Shown one piece after another: positions 1 to 8,182 of a stretch of DNA of 21,958 nucleotides. The position numbers and the translations under genes are program-made. The stretch lies in contig DALZZL010000054.1 of assembly GCA_031987425.1 (NCBI GenBank), positions 1 through 21,958 on the forward strand, read 5' to 3'. The notes below the pieces were generated by a model. The model searched no databases. It was not told where the DNA came from and was given only the letters and a program-made list of their open reading frames with translations. Each line of letters opens with the position of its first letter. The stretch's first letter is position 1. The DNA is from Stenotrophomonas_A sp002429615. GTDB lineage: Bacteria; Pseudomonadota; Gammaproteobacteria; Xanthomonadales; Xanthomonadaceae.

Positions 1-128
1 CCGTGAATCCTTCCATGGAGGCTCGTAGGCGACATCCTTGTCGCCTACGGTCCCGGCAAGGCTGCCCCGCTGGCGACCCGACGGCTTCCCACCTCGGAAC
101 GAAAGTCAAAAGCGGGCTTTTTCTGGGC
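1..128. other. Intergenic end with a strong hairpin
   Basis: No gene is supported here. A perfect 11-bp inverted repeat lies at 24-34 and 39-49 with a TCCT loop (arms start CGTAGGCGACA). No T-run follows on either strand, so it is not an obvious terminator. It may be an interspersed palindromic repeat, but no second copy is present in this window. Confidence 0.5.
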
Positions 129-159
129 AAAAAAAAGCCCCCTGCTTGCGCAGGGGGCT
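129..159 (-). terminator. Intrinsic terminator of the tRNA-Val/tRNA-Asp transcript
   Basis: On the minus strand a 10-bp GC-rich stem (arms 136-145 and 150-159, 4-nt loop) is followed by a run of Ts (129-136 read as As on the plus strand). It lies 9 bp past the 3' end of the last tRNA-Asp, where the tRNA transcript should end. Confidence 0.85.
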
Positions 160-167
160 CGGATGAA

Positions 168-344
168 TGGCGGAGCGGACGGGACTCGAACCNNNNNNNN
201 NNNNNNNNNNNNNNNNNNNNNNNNNNNNNNNNNNNNNNNNNNNNNNNNNNNNNNNNNNNNNNNNNNNNNNNNNNNNNNNNNNNNNNNNNNNNCGCGACCT
301 CCGGCGTGACAGGCCAGCATTCTAACCAGCTGAACTACCGCTCC
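168..344 (-). tRNA. tRNA-Asp (GTC), interrupted by an assembly gap
   Basis: The 3' part (168-192) and the 5' part (293-344) match the intact tRNA-Asp at 424-500 base for base. The 100 N fall between two bases that are adjacent in the intact copy, so removing the Ns would give one complete gene. The gap is therefore either an artificial join or hides extra tandem copies. Anticodon GTC is in the 5' part, and the CCA end is encoded. Confidence 0.85.
193..292. other. Assembly gap (100 N)
   Basis: Exactly 100 unknown bases, a usual placeholder for a gap of unknown size. It sits inside a tRNA-Asp gene that has a near-identical neighbour, a typical place for a short-read assembly to break. Confidence 0.99.
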
Positions 345-366
345 GCATTTTCAAACCGGGTGCTCA

Positions 367-416
367 CTCCGAATCGCTTCGGAGAAAGCGAAGCCCCCGA
401 TCTCTCAGGGGCTTCG
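367..416 (-). other. Two hairpins between the tRNA-Asp genes
   Basis: Two perfect inverted repeats lie in tandem: 367-373 with 378-384 (7 bp), and 389-397 with 408-416 (9 bp). On the minus strand they follow the upstream tRNA-Asp directly. Only a short pyrimidine stretch (CTTTCTCC) follows the first, so this could be a weak terminator or an RNA-processing signal. That role is inference. Confidence 0.45.
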
Positions 417-423
417 ATGTAAC

Positions 424-500
424 TGGCGGAGCGGACGGGACTCGAACCCGCGACCTCCGGCGTGACAGGCCAGCATTCTAACCAGCTGAACTACCGCTCC
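424..500 (-). tRNA. tRNA-Asp (GTC)
   Basis: A complete 77-nt cloverleaf on the minus strand: acceptor GGAGCGG pairing with CCGCTCC, anticodon GTC in the loop CTGTCAC, T-arm GGTTCGAGTCC, discriminator G and an encoded CCA. It lies downstream of tRNA-Val and is probably on the same transcript. Confidence 0.95.
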
Positions 501-527
501 GCACTTCGAAACTTTTGCAGTGGTGCT

Positions 528-602
528 TGGTGGGTGCTGAGGGTTTCGAACCCCCGACCCTCTCCGTGTAAAGGAGACGCTCTACCGCTGAGCTAAGCAC
601 CC
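528..602 (-). tRNA. tRNA-Val (TAC)
   Basis: A complete 75-nt cloverleaf on the minus strand: acceptor GGGTGCT/AGCACCC, anticodon TAC, T-arm GGTTCGAAACC, encoded CCA. Its 5' end is only 11 nt past the hupB stop codon and no terminator lies between, so co-transcription with hupB is likely. Confidence 0.95.
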
Positions 603-613
603 CAGCGAGTCGA

Positions 614-886
614 TTAGTTTACGGCATCCTTCAGCGCTTTGCCAGCCTTGAAGGAAGGATTTTTCGAAGCGGCGATCTTGATGGTGTCGCCGGTCTTCGG
701 GTTACGGCCGGTGCGCTCGGCACGGGCGCGGACCTGGAACGTACCGAAGCCCACCAGGGTCACGGAATCACCCTTCTTCAGGGCCTTGGTGATTTCGCTG
801 ACCACCGCGTCGACGGCGCGACCGGCTTCAGCCTTGGAGATGTCAGCAGCAGCGGCAACGCCATCGATCAATTCGGTTTTATTCAT
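614..886 (-). CDS. hupB: DNA-binding protein HU, beta type
   Basis: A 90-residue histone-like protein of the HU/IHF family. It bends and compacts DNA as a dimer and assists replication, repair and recombination. The length is exactly that of bacterial HU. The start MNKTELIDGVA, the central VTLVGFGTFQVR and the arm signature GRNPKTG (about residues 61-67) are typical. The ATG at 886 is preceded by AAGGAG at 8 nt. It lies downstream of lon as in Pseudomonas and xanthomonads, but has its own promoter in the lon-hupB gap. The TAA stop is 11 nt from the tRNA-Val 5' end. HU rather than IHF is clear from the sequence; the beta label rests on similarity and on the position next to lon. Confidence 0.96.
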   Translation of the reverse strand: MNKTELIDGVAAAADISKAEAGRAVDAVVSEITKALKKGDSVTLVGFGTFQVRARAERTGRNPKTGDTIKIAASKNPSFKAGKALKDAVN

Positions 887-1006
887 TCTTTGAACTCCTT
901 TTGCGGTCTCGCCGCGGAATCGACAATCGCGGCCCCTTCCAAGGCGACCGCGACCACATTTCGTATCGCCCAGCCCACCCCTCAGGGCAGCTCCGCGAGT
1001 CGTGCT

Positions 1007-1035
1007 TTTATACCAGCGAGCCCCTACCCACGCAA
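1007..1035 (-). promoter_or_regulatory. Probable sigma-70 promoter of hupB
   Basis: On the minus strand, -35 TTGCGT (1030-1035) and -10 TATAAA (1007-1012) are separated by exactly 17 bp. The site lies in the 209-bp gap between lon and hupB and would give a leader of about 110 nt. Confidence 0.65.
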
Positions 1036-1095
1036 CCTAAAACCTAATAACGACGCGGGTTTTCAGCCATTTTCGTGTCATCTCGACAGGCGCGG

Positions 1096-3576
1096 TCAAT
1101 GCTTGACGCGCGCCGTCCCGGCAGGCTTGGACTTGCCGCGAACCGTCGCCACCCGGCCGCCGTCGCGCGCCTTGCCCTTCGCCCTCGACTTCGGACGCAA
1201 CGGCGTCTCCAGCGCGAGATCGAGCACCTCGTCGATCCACTTCACCGGAATGATCTCCAGGTCGCGGGTCACGTTGGCCGGAATATCGGCCAGGTCCTTG
1301 CGGTTCTCTTCGGGAATCAACACGGTGCGCACGCCACCGCGCAGCGCGGCCAGCAGCTTTTCCTTCAAGCCGCCGATCGCCGACACCCGACCGCGCAGGG
1401 TGATTTCGCCGGTCATCGCCACGTCCGCGCGTACCGGCACCTTGGTCAGCATCGACACCAGCGAGGTCACCATCGCCGCGCCGGCACTCGGGCCGTCCTT
1501 CGGCGTGGCGCCATCCGGTACGTGCACGTGCACATCGTGCTTCTGCAGGAAGTCCGCGTCGATGCCCAGCGCCTCGGCGCGCGCACGCACCACCGACAGC
1601 GCGGCCGAGGCCGATTCCTTCATCACGTTGCCGAGCTGGCCGGTCAGGATCAGCTGACCCTTGCCCGGCACCAGCGTCGATTCGATCTGCAGCAGGTCGC
1701 CGCCCACCTCGGTCCAGGCCAGGCCGGTGACCAGGCCAATTTCGTTCTCTTCCTCGGCACGCCCGAAGTCGAAGCGACGCACGCCCAGGTACTTGTCCAG
1801 GTTCTTCGACGACACCGTGACCAGCGCCTTCGGCTTGCGGGCGGCCACCTTCTTCGACGCAGCCTTCTTGGCCACCGGCTGCGGGCCCGCCAGCGCGATC
1901 TCCTTCACCACCTTGCGGCAAATCTTGGCGATCTCGCGCTCCAGGTTGCGCACGCCGGATTCGCGCGTGTAGTAGCGCACGATGTCGCGGATCGCGTCTT
2001 CCTCGATCGCCAGTTCCTCCGCCGCCAGGCCGTTGGCCTTGATCTGCTTCGGCACCAGGTAGCGCATCGCGATGTTGAGCTTCTCGTCCTCGGTGTAGCC
2101 CGGGATGCGGATGACCTCCATGCGGTCCAGCAGCGGGCCGGGAATGTTGAGCGAGTTGGAGGTCGCCACGAACATCACTTCGGACAGGTCCAGGTCCACT
2201 TCCAGGTAGTGATCGTTGAACGCGTTGTTCTGCTCGGGATCGAGCACTTCCAGCAGCGCCGACGAGGGATCGCCACGGAAGTCCATCGACATCTTGTCGA
2301 TCTCGTCCAGCACGAACAGCGGATTCTTGCTGCCGACCTTGTTGAGGTTCTGCACGATGCGGCCCGGCATCGAACCGACGTAGGTCCGACGATGGCCGCG
2401 GATTTCGGCCTCGTCGCGCACGCCACCCAGGCTCATGCGCACGAACTTGCGGTTCGTGGCCTTGGCGATGGACTGACCGAGCGAGGTCTTGCCGACGCCG
2501 GGCGGACCGACCAGGCACAGGATCGGGCCCTTCATCTGCTTCACCCGCGACTGCACCGCGAGATATTCGAGGATGCGGTCCTTCACTTTCTCCAGGCCGT
2601 AGTGATCGGCATCGAGCGTGTCCTGCGCGACCTTGAGGTCCTTGCGCACCTTGCTGCGCTTCTTCCACGGCACGCCCAGCAGCCAGTCGAGGTAGTTGCG
2701 CACCACCGCGGCTTCCGCCGACATCGGCGACATCTGCTTGAGCTTGTTGAGCTCGGCCTTGGCCTTAGCCTCCACCGGCTTGGGCATGCCCGCCTCGGCC
2801 ACCTTGCGCGCCAGTTCCTCCAGCTCGCCCGGCGCATCGTCGAGGTCGCCCAGCTCCTTCTGGATCGCCTTCATCTGCTCGTTGAGGTAGTACTCGCGCT
2901 GGCTCTTCTCCATCTGCGACTTCACGCGGCCGCGGATGCGCTTCTCCAGCTGCTGCACGTCGATCTCGCCATCGACGAGGCCGACCAGCATCTCCAGGCG
3001 CTCGCCGATCTCGCTGGTTTCCAGCAGGCGCTGCTTGTCGGCCAGGCGCACGCCGATGTGCGCGGCGATGGTGTCGGCCAGGCGGCCCGGCTCCTCGATG
3101 CCGGCCAGGGTCTGCAACAACTCCGGCGGCAGCTTGCGGTTGGTCTTGACGTACTGCTCGAACAACGACATCAGCGAACGTGAGATCGCTTCAATCTCGC
3201 GACCCTCGCGACCTTCGACGGACTCGATTTCCACGCCACGGCCCTGCAGCGCGCCATCGCGTTCGGCGACGCGATCGACGTTGACGCGCGAGATGCCTTC
3301 GACCAGCACCTTGATGGTGCCGTCGGGCAGCTTCAGCAGCTGCAGGACCTGCGCGAGCGTGCCCACCGGATACAGGTCGGCGGCGCCGGGATCGTCGGTC
3401 TCGGCGGATTTCTGCGCGACCAGCAGGATGCGCTTGTCGGCCTCCATCGCCTGTTCCAGCGCGCGCATGGACTTGTCGCGGCCGACGAACAGCGGGATGA
3501 CCATATGGGGAAAGACCACCACGTCGCGCAGCGGCAGGACGGGCAGATCCAGGACTTCGGAAGCAGGCTGGGCCAT
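1096..3576 (-). CDS. lon: ATP-dependent protease Lon (La)
   Basis: This 826-residue LonA serine protease degrades misfolded and regulatory proteins in the cytoplasm as a hexamer. The N-terminal substrate-binding domain (from LPVLPLRDVVVFP, about residues 10-22) is followed by an AAA+ module with Walker A GPPGVGKT (357-364) and Walker B LFVLDEID (about 420-427). The C-terminal protease domain has the Ser-Lys dyad: S697 in DGPSAG and K740 in GGLKEK. The chosen start is ATG 3576, with GGAG 6 nt upstream. A GTG at 3588 in the same frame would add four residues but has no better ribosome site. Against the 784-residue E. coli enzyme there is an Ala/Lys-rich insert (about 563-584) and a basic C-terminal tail (794-826). 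The gene follows clpX in the same direction. Confidence 0.98.
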   Translation of the reverse strand: MAQPASEVLDLPVLPLRDVVVFPHMVIPLFVGRDKSMRALEQAMEADKRILLVAQKSAETDDPGAADLYPVGTLAQVLQLLKLPDGTIKVLVEGISRVNVDRVAERDGALQGRGVEIESVEGREGREIEAISRSLMSLFEQYVKTNRKLPPELLQTLAGIEEPGRLADTIAAHIGVRLADKQRLLETSEIGERLEMLVGLVDGEIDVQQLEKRIRGRVKSQMEKSQREYYLNEQMKAIQKELGDLDDAPGELEELARKVAEAGMPKPVEAKAKAELNKLKQMSPMSAEAAVVRNYLDWLLGVPWKKRSKVRKDLKVAQDTLDADHYGLEKVKDRILEYLAVQSRVKQMKGPILCLVGPPGVGKTSLGQSIAKATNRKFVRMSLGGVRDEAEIRGHRRTYVGSMPGRIVQNLNKVGSKNPLFVLDEIDKMSMDFRGDPSSALLEVLDPEQNNAFNDHYLEVDLDLSEVMFVATSNSLNIPGPLLDRMEVIRIPGYTEDEKLNIAMRYLVPKQIKANGLAAEELAIEEDAIRDIVRYYTRESGVRNLEREIAKICRKVVKEIALAGPQPVAKKAASKKVAARKPKALVTVSSKNLDKYLGVRRFDFGRAEEENEIGLVTGLAWTEVGGDLLQIESTLVPGKGQLILTGQLGNVMKESASAALSVVRARAEALGIDADFLQKHDVHVHVPDGATPKDGPSAGAAMVTSLVSMLTKVPVRADVAMTGEITLRGRVSAIGGLKEKLLAALRGGVRTVLIPEENRKDLADIPANVTRDLEIIPVKWIDEVLDLALETPLRPKSRAKGKARDGGRVATVRGKSKPAGTARVKH

Positions 3577-3612
3577 TGGGGGCTCCACGGGGAATGCGGT
3601 TTTTCGGGGGGC

Positions 3613-3645
3613 AAAAAAGCCAATGGCCCCGTTATGGGGCCATTG
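3613..3645 (-). terminator. Intrinsic terminator downstream of clpX
   Basis: On the minus strand a perfect 10-bp stem (3636-3645 with 3621-3630, loop of 5) is followed by GC and six Ts (3613-3618). It lies 70 bp past the clpX stop and only 36 bp before the lon start codon, so any lon promoter upstream of it must be read through. Confidence 0.85.
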
Positions 3646-3663
3646 TCGGAACCTTGCAAGTGG

Positions 3664-3689
3664 AATCGGGGAAACCCTTTGGCTTCAAA
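3664..3689 (-). promoter_or_regulatory. Possible heat-shock (sigma-32) promoter of lon
   Basis: On the minus strand, TTTGAAG (3683-3689) and CCCCGATT (3664-3671) are separated by 11 bp. This resembles the sigma-32 pattern CTTGAAA, 11-16 bp, CCCCATNT. lon is a classic heat-shock gene and this is the only good candidate in the clpX-lon gap. Transcription would start just ahead of the terminator hairpin at 3613-3645. Confidence 0.45.
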
Positions 3690-3714
3690 CAGTTGGCCAA
3701 GGGCCCCTTCCGGT

Positions 3715-5001
<1,287 letters not shown>

Positions 5002-5137
5002 GCTTCTGTTACCCAGTTGCCCCACCCGGTGAACGGGGGTTCGATTCGAGAATAGCACAGGGCCGGGGGGACAAAAGTCCACCCCGACCCCGCAGGTTTT
5101 GCCTTGGATTTCCGTGCCTTGGCGGTCAAACGGAAGC

Positions 5138-5764
5138 TCAGCCCGCCTGGATCGACTCGTCCGGGCGACGCTCCAGCACCTGGTCGACCAGACCATAGGC
5201 CTGGGCGTCCACCGCGCTCTTGAAGTTGTCGCGCTCGGTGTCGCGGGCGATGGTCTCCAGCGACTGCCCGGTGTGCTTGGCCAGCACCTCGTTCAGGCGC
5301 GAACGCAGGGTCAGGATTTCACGGGCGTGGATGTCGATGTCCGTGGCCTGGCCCTGGAAGCCACCCAGCGGCTGGTGGATCATCACGCGCGAATTCGGCA
5401 GCGCATAACGCTTGCCGGCCGCGCCCGCCGCCAGCAGCAGGGCGCCCATCGAGGCGGCCTGGCCGACGCAGATGGTGCTCACGTCCGGCTTGATGTACTG
5501 CATGGTGTCGTAGATCGCCATGCCGGCGGTGACCACGCCGCCGGGCGAGTTGATGTAGATGCTGATGTCCTTTTCCGGGTTTTCCGCTTCCAGGAACAGC
5601 AGCTGGGCGATGACCACGTTGGCGACGTGGTCGTCGATCGGGCCGACCAGGAAGATCAGCCGCTCTTTCAGCAGGCGCGAGTAGATGTCGTAGGCGCGCT
5701 CGCCGCGGCTGGTCTGCTCGACCACCATCGGCACCAGGTTCAGGGCTTTGGTCTCAATGCTCAT
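5138..5764 (-). CDS. clpP: ATP-dependent Clp protease proteolytic subunit ClpP
   Basis: A 208-residue serine peptidase (family S14) that forms the double-heptamer degradation chamber capped by ClpX. The catalytic triad is visible as S105 (GQAASMGA), H130 (RVMIHQP) and D179 (TERDN), with the spacing of the E. coli enzyme. The oxyanion-region motif INSPGG is at 71-76. The length matches the E. coli precursor (207). The start at 5764 has AGGA at about 6 nt. It is 41 bp downstream of tig, so tig and clpP probably share a transcript, with clpX following. Confidence 0.98.
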   Translation of the reverse strand: MSIETKALNLVPMVVEQTSRGERAYDIYSRLLKERLIFLVGPIDDHVANVVIAQLLFLEAENPEKDISIYINSPGGVVTAGMAIYDTMQYIKPDVSTICVGQAASMGALLLAAGAAGKRYALPNSRVMIHQPLGGFQGQATDIDIHAREILTLRSRLNEVLAKHTGQSLETIARDTERDNFKSAVDAQAYGLVDQVLERRPDESIQAG

Positions 5765-5805
5765 CGGTCTTCCTGTTGTGGCACCGACCTGCGCCGGTAC
5801 CCGGG

Positions 5806-7101
5806 TCAATTGCGGATAGCTTCCTGGAACGACAGGCCCTGCTCGGTGTGCTGGGCGCGCTCGGCGATCCAGTCGATCACCTGCTCTTCCATCACGCGGT
5901 TCTGGAGGCTGCCCATCAACTGGGGGTCATTGCGGTACATCTCAATGACCTGCTCCGGCTCTTCGTAGGTCGAGGCGATCAGGCGCAGGGTCTCGTTCAC
6001 CCGCTTCGGGTCCAGGCGCAGCTGGTTGGTGCGGGCAACCTCGCCGACCAGCAGGCCGACCAGCACGCGCTTGGAAGCAGCGTCCATGAAGCCCTGGTGG
6101 GCGTCGGCCGGCGGCTGGCCCGGATCGCGGCCGGCACGGCGCATCTGCTCCACCTGCTGCATCAGCATGCCGCGGGCCTCGTTCTCGACCAGGCGCGGCG
6201 GCAGTTCAACGTGGGCGTAGGCGGCAATCAGCTGCTCGCCCACTTCGCGACGCAGGCGGTTCATCAGCGCGCCCTTGAGCTCGCGCTCCAGGTTCGAGCG
6301 GATGTCGGCGCGGAACTGCTCGACCTCGCCATTCTTCACGCCGAAGCTCTTGATGAATTCCTTGTTGACTTCCGGCAGCACCGGCTCAGAGACCTCGACG
6401 GCCTTCACGTGCACGGCCACGGTCTTGCCGGCCAGCTGCGGCACGCGCCAATCGGCCGGGAACTCGACCGACAGGGTCTTCTCCTCACCCTTGGACAGGC
6501 CTTCCAGGCCCTTCTCGATCTGGTCGAACATCACGCCCGAACCGAGGATCGAGGAGCCGCGCTCGGCGCCCTCGGCCGGCAGGCGCTCGTCGCCGGCCTG
6601 CGACCAGGTTTCCAGCGCGACCAGGTCACCTTCCTTGGCGCCGCGCTCGACCGGCTGCCAGGTACGGCGCTGGAGGCGCAGGTTTTCGATCATCTGGTCG
6701 ATGTCGGCGTCCGACACTTCGGCCACATGGCGGATGACGTTGAGCTTGGCCACGTCGATGTCGCCGAAGTCCGGGACCACTTCGAAGGTGGCGACGAAGT
6801 CGAACTCGCCCTCGCCCGCCTTGTCGATGCGCGGGCTGCCGGCCAGGCGCAGTGCGTGCTCGCGGATCGCCGACTCGAAGGTCTCGCGCAGCAGGCCGTC
6901 CATCGCCTCGGCGCGGACCTGCGGCCCGAAGCGCTGCTCGATCACCTTGGCCGGGACCTTGCCCGGACGGAAGCCCTTGATGCGCGCGGTACGCGCGATC
7001 TCGCTCAGGCGGCCGCCGATGTGGGACTCCAGGCGCTCCTCCGGCAGGGTGAAGGTCAGACGGCGTTCCAGGTTGCCGGTGGATTCGATCGAAGCTTGCA
7101 T
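5806..7101 (-). CDS. tig: Trigger factor (ribosome-associated chaperone)
   Basis: A 431-residue chaperone and peptidyl-prolyl isomerase that binds ribosomal protein L23 at the exit tunnel and shields nascent chains. The ribosome-binding signature GFRPGKVP (43-50) lies in the N-terminal domain. An FKBP-like domain follows (about 150-245), then a helical C-terminal domain (about 246-431) carrying the substrate-holding arms. The ATG at 7101 has a strong AGGAG 5 nt upstream. The frame is open back to 7389, but that part is translated tRNA-Leu sequence and is not protein. It is the first gene of the tig-clpP-clpX-lon run, just downstream of tRNA-Leu. Confidence 0.98.
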   Translation of the reverse strand: MQASIESTGNLERRLTFTLPEERLESHIGGRLSEIARTARIKGFRPGKVPAKVIEQRFGPQVRAEAMDGLLRETFESAIREHALRLAGSPRIDKAGEGEFDFVATFEVVPDFGDIDVAKLNVIRHVAEVSDADIDQMIENLRLQRRTWQPVERGAKEGDLVALETWSQAGDERLPAEGAERGSSILGSGVMFDQIEKGLEGLSKGEEKTLSVEFPADWRVPQLAGKTVAVHVKAVEVSEPVLPEVNKEFIKSFGVKNGEVEQFRADIRSNLERELKGALMNRLRREVGEQLIAAYAHVELPPRLVENEARGMLMQQVEQMRRAGRDPGQPPADAHQGFMDAASKRVLVGLLVGEVARTNQLRLDPKRVNETLRLIASTYEEPEQVIEMYRNDPQLMGSLQNRVMEEQVIDWIAERAQHTEQGLSFQEAIRN

Positions 7102-7197
7102 GTTGACTCCTGCCACCGACCAGCCCCGGTCGGCACGAAATGATTGAGCGGGTTGAGGAAGGCGCAGAACGCCTGAGCCGGCTAGTTTCGCCGATTC

Positions 7198-7222
7198 CGG
7201 CGGCCGCTGCCAGCGGCCGCCG
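7198..7222 (-). other. GC-rich hairpin after tRNA-Leu
   Basis: A perfect 11-bp inverted repeat (7198-7208 with 7212-7222, loop of 3) begins 13 bp past the 3' end of tRNA-Leu. It lacks a T-run, so it may only pause transcription or set 3' processing between tRNA-Leu and tig. Confidence 0.45.
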
Positions 7223-7235
7223 CGCGGGGCTGGGA

Positions 7236-7320
<85 letters not shown>

Positions 7321-7375
7321 TTCGCAACCCGTCCGCATCGCGGTGGTGCGCGGCCATTGTTGCAGGGCAACCGGC

Positions 7376-7416
7376 AAAGAAAAAGGCACCTGCCGGAGCA
7401 GGTGCCTTTCTTTTTT
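7376..7416 (-). terminator. Intrinsic terminator after tRNA-Lys, structurally bidirectional
   Basis: A perfect 12-bp stem (7382-7393 with 7398-7409, loop CGGA) starts a few bases past the tRNA-Lys CCA end. On the minus strand it ends in a T-rich run. The plus-strand side also has T6 (7411-7416), but no plus-strand gene is nearby. Confidence 0.85.
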
Positions 7417-7491
7417 GGTGGGCCGTCAAGGATTCGAACCTTGGACCTATTGATTAAGAGTCAACTGCTCTACCAACTGAGCTAACGGCCC
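7416..7491 (-). tRNA. tRNA-Lys (CTT)
   Basis: A 76-nt cloverleaf on the minus strand: acceptor GGGCCGT/ACGGCCC, anticodon CTT in loop ACTCTTAA, T-arm GGTTCGAATCC, encoded CCA. It has its own promoter (7508-7536) and terminator, so it is probably a one-gene unit. Confidence 0.95.
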
Positions 7492-7507
7492 TGAAACTGA
7501 GCTGCGC

Positions 7508-7536
7508 ATTCTATATGCGCTTTCACTTCGTTGCAA
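7508..7536 (-). promoter_or_regulatory. Promoter of tRNA-Lys
   Basis: On the minus strand, -35 TTGCAA (7531-7536) and -10 TAGAAT (7508-7513) are separated by 17 bp. A GC-rich discriminator (GCGC) follows, as in stringently controlled stable-RNA promoters. The mature tRNA begins 17 bp past the -10. Confidence 0.75.
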
Positions 7537-7565
7537 CACCCTGCGAAGCATCAGGTTTGAATCAG

Positions 7566-7642
7566 TGGGGTGGCTGAGGGGATTCGAACCCCCGACCACT
7601 GGAATCACAATCCAGTACTCTAACCAACTGAGCTACAGCCAC
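7566..7642 (-). tRNA. tRNA-His (GTG)
   Basis: A 77-nt cloverleaf on the minus strand: acceptor GTGGCTG/CAGCCAC, anticodon GTG in loop ATTGTGATT, discriminator C and encoded CCA. The base before position 1 (7643) is a genomic G on this strand, as needed for the extra G-1 of tRNA-His. Confidence 0.95.
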
Positions 7643-7782
7643 CACTGAAACCGTCCCGGGCCGCACAACTGCCGGCACCGAAGCGAGTCCGATATTTTTC
7701 AGGACATGGCGACGGAATGCAAGCCTCCTGAATCGGGATGACCCCTCCCCCACCTTCGCGGACACCCCGAATCGCCCACGTA

Positions 7783-7814
7783 TTGACAGCTCGCGGCCTT
7801 CACACCACGATAAC
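7783..7814 (+). promoter_or_regulatory. Possible promoter of the miniprotein gene
   Basis: A consensus -35 TTGACA (7783-7788) lies 61 bp before the miniprotein start. The nearest -10-like box is GATAAC (7809-7814) at 20 bp, which is long. The -35 is convincing but the -10 is not. Confidence 0.35.
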
Positions 7815-7848
7815 ATCACTTAACGGCGATTCAGGATCGGGGAAATCC

Positions 7849-7947
7849 ATGCAATTCGTCCGCGCATTCGAACGTCCCATCAAGGTGTTGATGGTGGGGG
7901 TCTACGTCAGCGTACTGCTGATGATCGCCGAGCACCTCACGCGCTAG
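7849..7947 (+). CDS. Putative single-span membrane miniprotein (32 aa)
   Basis: I do not recognise a family. The ATG at 7849 follows GGGGA by about 6 nt, and a consensus TTGACA lies further upstream. The product starts MQFVRAFERPIK, continues with an uninterrupted hydrophobic stretch (VLMVGVYVSVLLMIA, about residues 13-27) and ends EHLTR. This fits one membrane helix with basic residues ahead of it, hence probably an N-in topology. The frame is open further upstream to 7738, but that part has no hydrophobic or family character and includes a second, weaker start. It is the only plus-strand gene in the tRNA cluster and converges on the small gene at 7955-8167 with 7 bp between stops. It could be a chance frame. 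Confidence 0.5.
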   Translation: MQFVRAFERPIKVLMVGVYVSVLLMIAEHLTR

Positions 7948-7954
7948 CCCCTGG

Positions 7955-8167
7955 CTACAGCAGCTGTGCGGTCTTGAGCACACCCATCTCCTGCGCGAGC
8001 AGTGCGAGGTGGTTGGCTACTTCGGCCTTGAATTCGCTGCCCAGGACCGTGGCGTCGAGCAGGCGCTGATAGGCATCCCAGAAATCGGGACCGTTGCCGT
8101 ACTTGCGGAAATTCGCGGCCAGCACCATCCGGCTTTCCGCGACGTCGGGGAATACAGCCTGGCTCAT
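7955..8167 (-). CDS. Small conserved-looking protein of unknown function (70 aa)
   Basis: The family is not recognised. The 70-residue product starts MSQAVFPDVAES and ends GVLKTAQLL. It has no signal peptide or membrane segment and looks helical, with many Ala, Leu and Glu, so it is probably a small cytoplasmic protein. A perfect AGGAGG lies 8 nt before the ATG at 8167, strong support for translation. A 6-bp inverted repeat (8183-8196) sits just upstream of that ribosome site. The gene lies 92 bp downstream of tRNA-Arg with no clear terminator between, so it may be co-transcribed with tRNA-Pro and tRNA-Arg. Confidence 0.75.
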   Translation of the reverse strand: MSQAVFPDVAESRMVLAANFRKYGNGPDFWDAYQRLLDATVLGSEFKAEVANHLALLAQEMGVLKTAQLL

Positions 8168-8182
8168 CGCACCTGCCTCCTA

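Noticed and set aside
1075..3183. 702-codon open frame on the plus strand opposite lon
   Set aside because: It lies antisense to a clear lon gene, has His/Leu/Arg-rich composition typical of high-GC shadow frames and no domain. The same holds for the long frames opposite clpX, bepA, phoR, ppk1, ppx and lpxH.
3577..3588. GTG start of lon four codons upstream
   Set aside because: The GGAG ribosome site overlaps this start and fits the ATG at 3576.
7738..7848. Longer form of the membrane miniprotein (69 residues)
   Set aside because: The added part is Pro/Thr/Arg-rich without character, and the TTGACA and ribosome site fall inside it.
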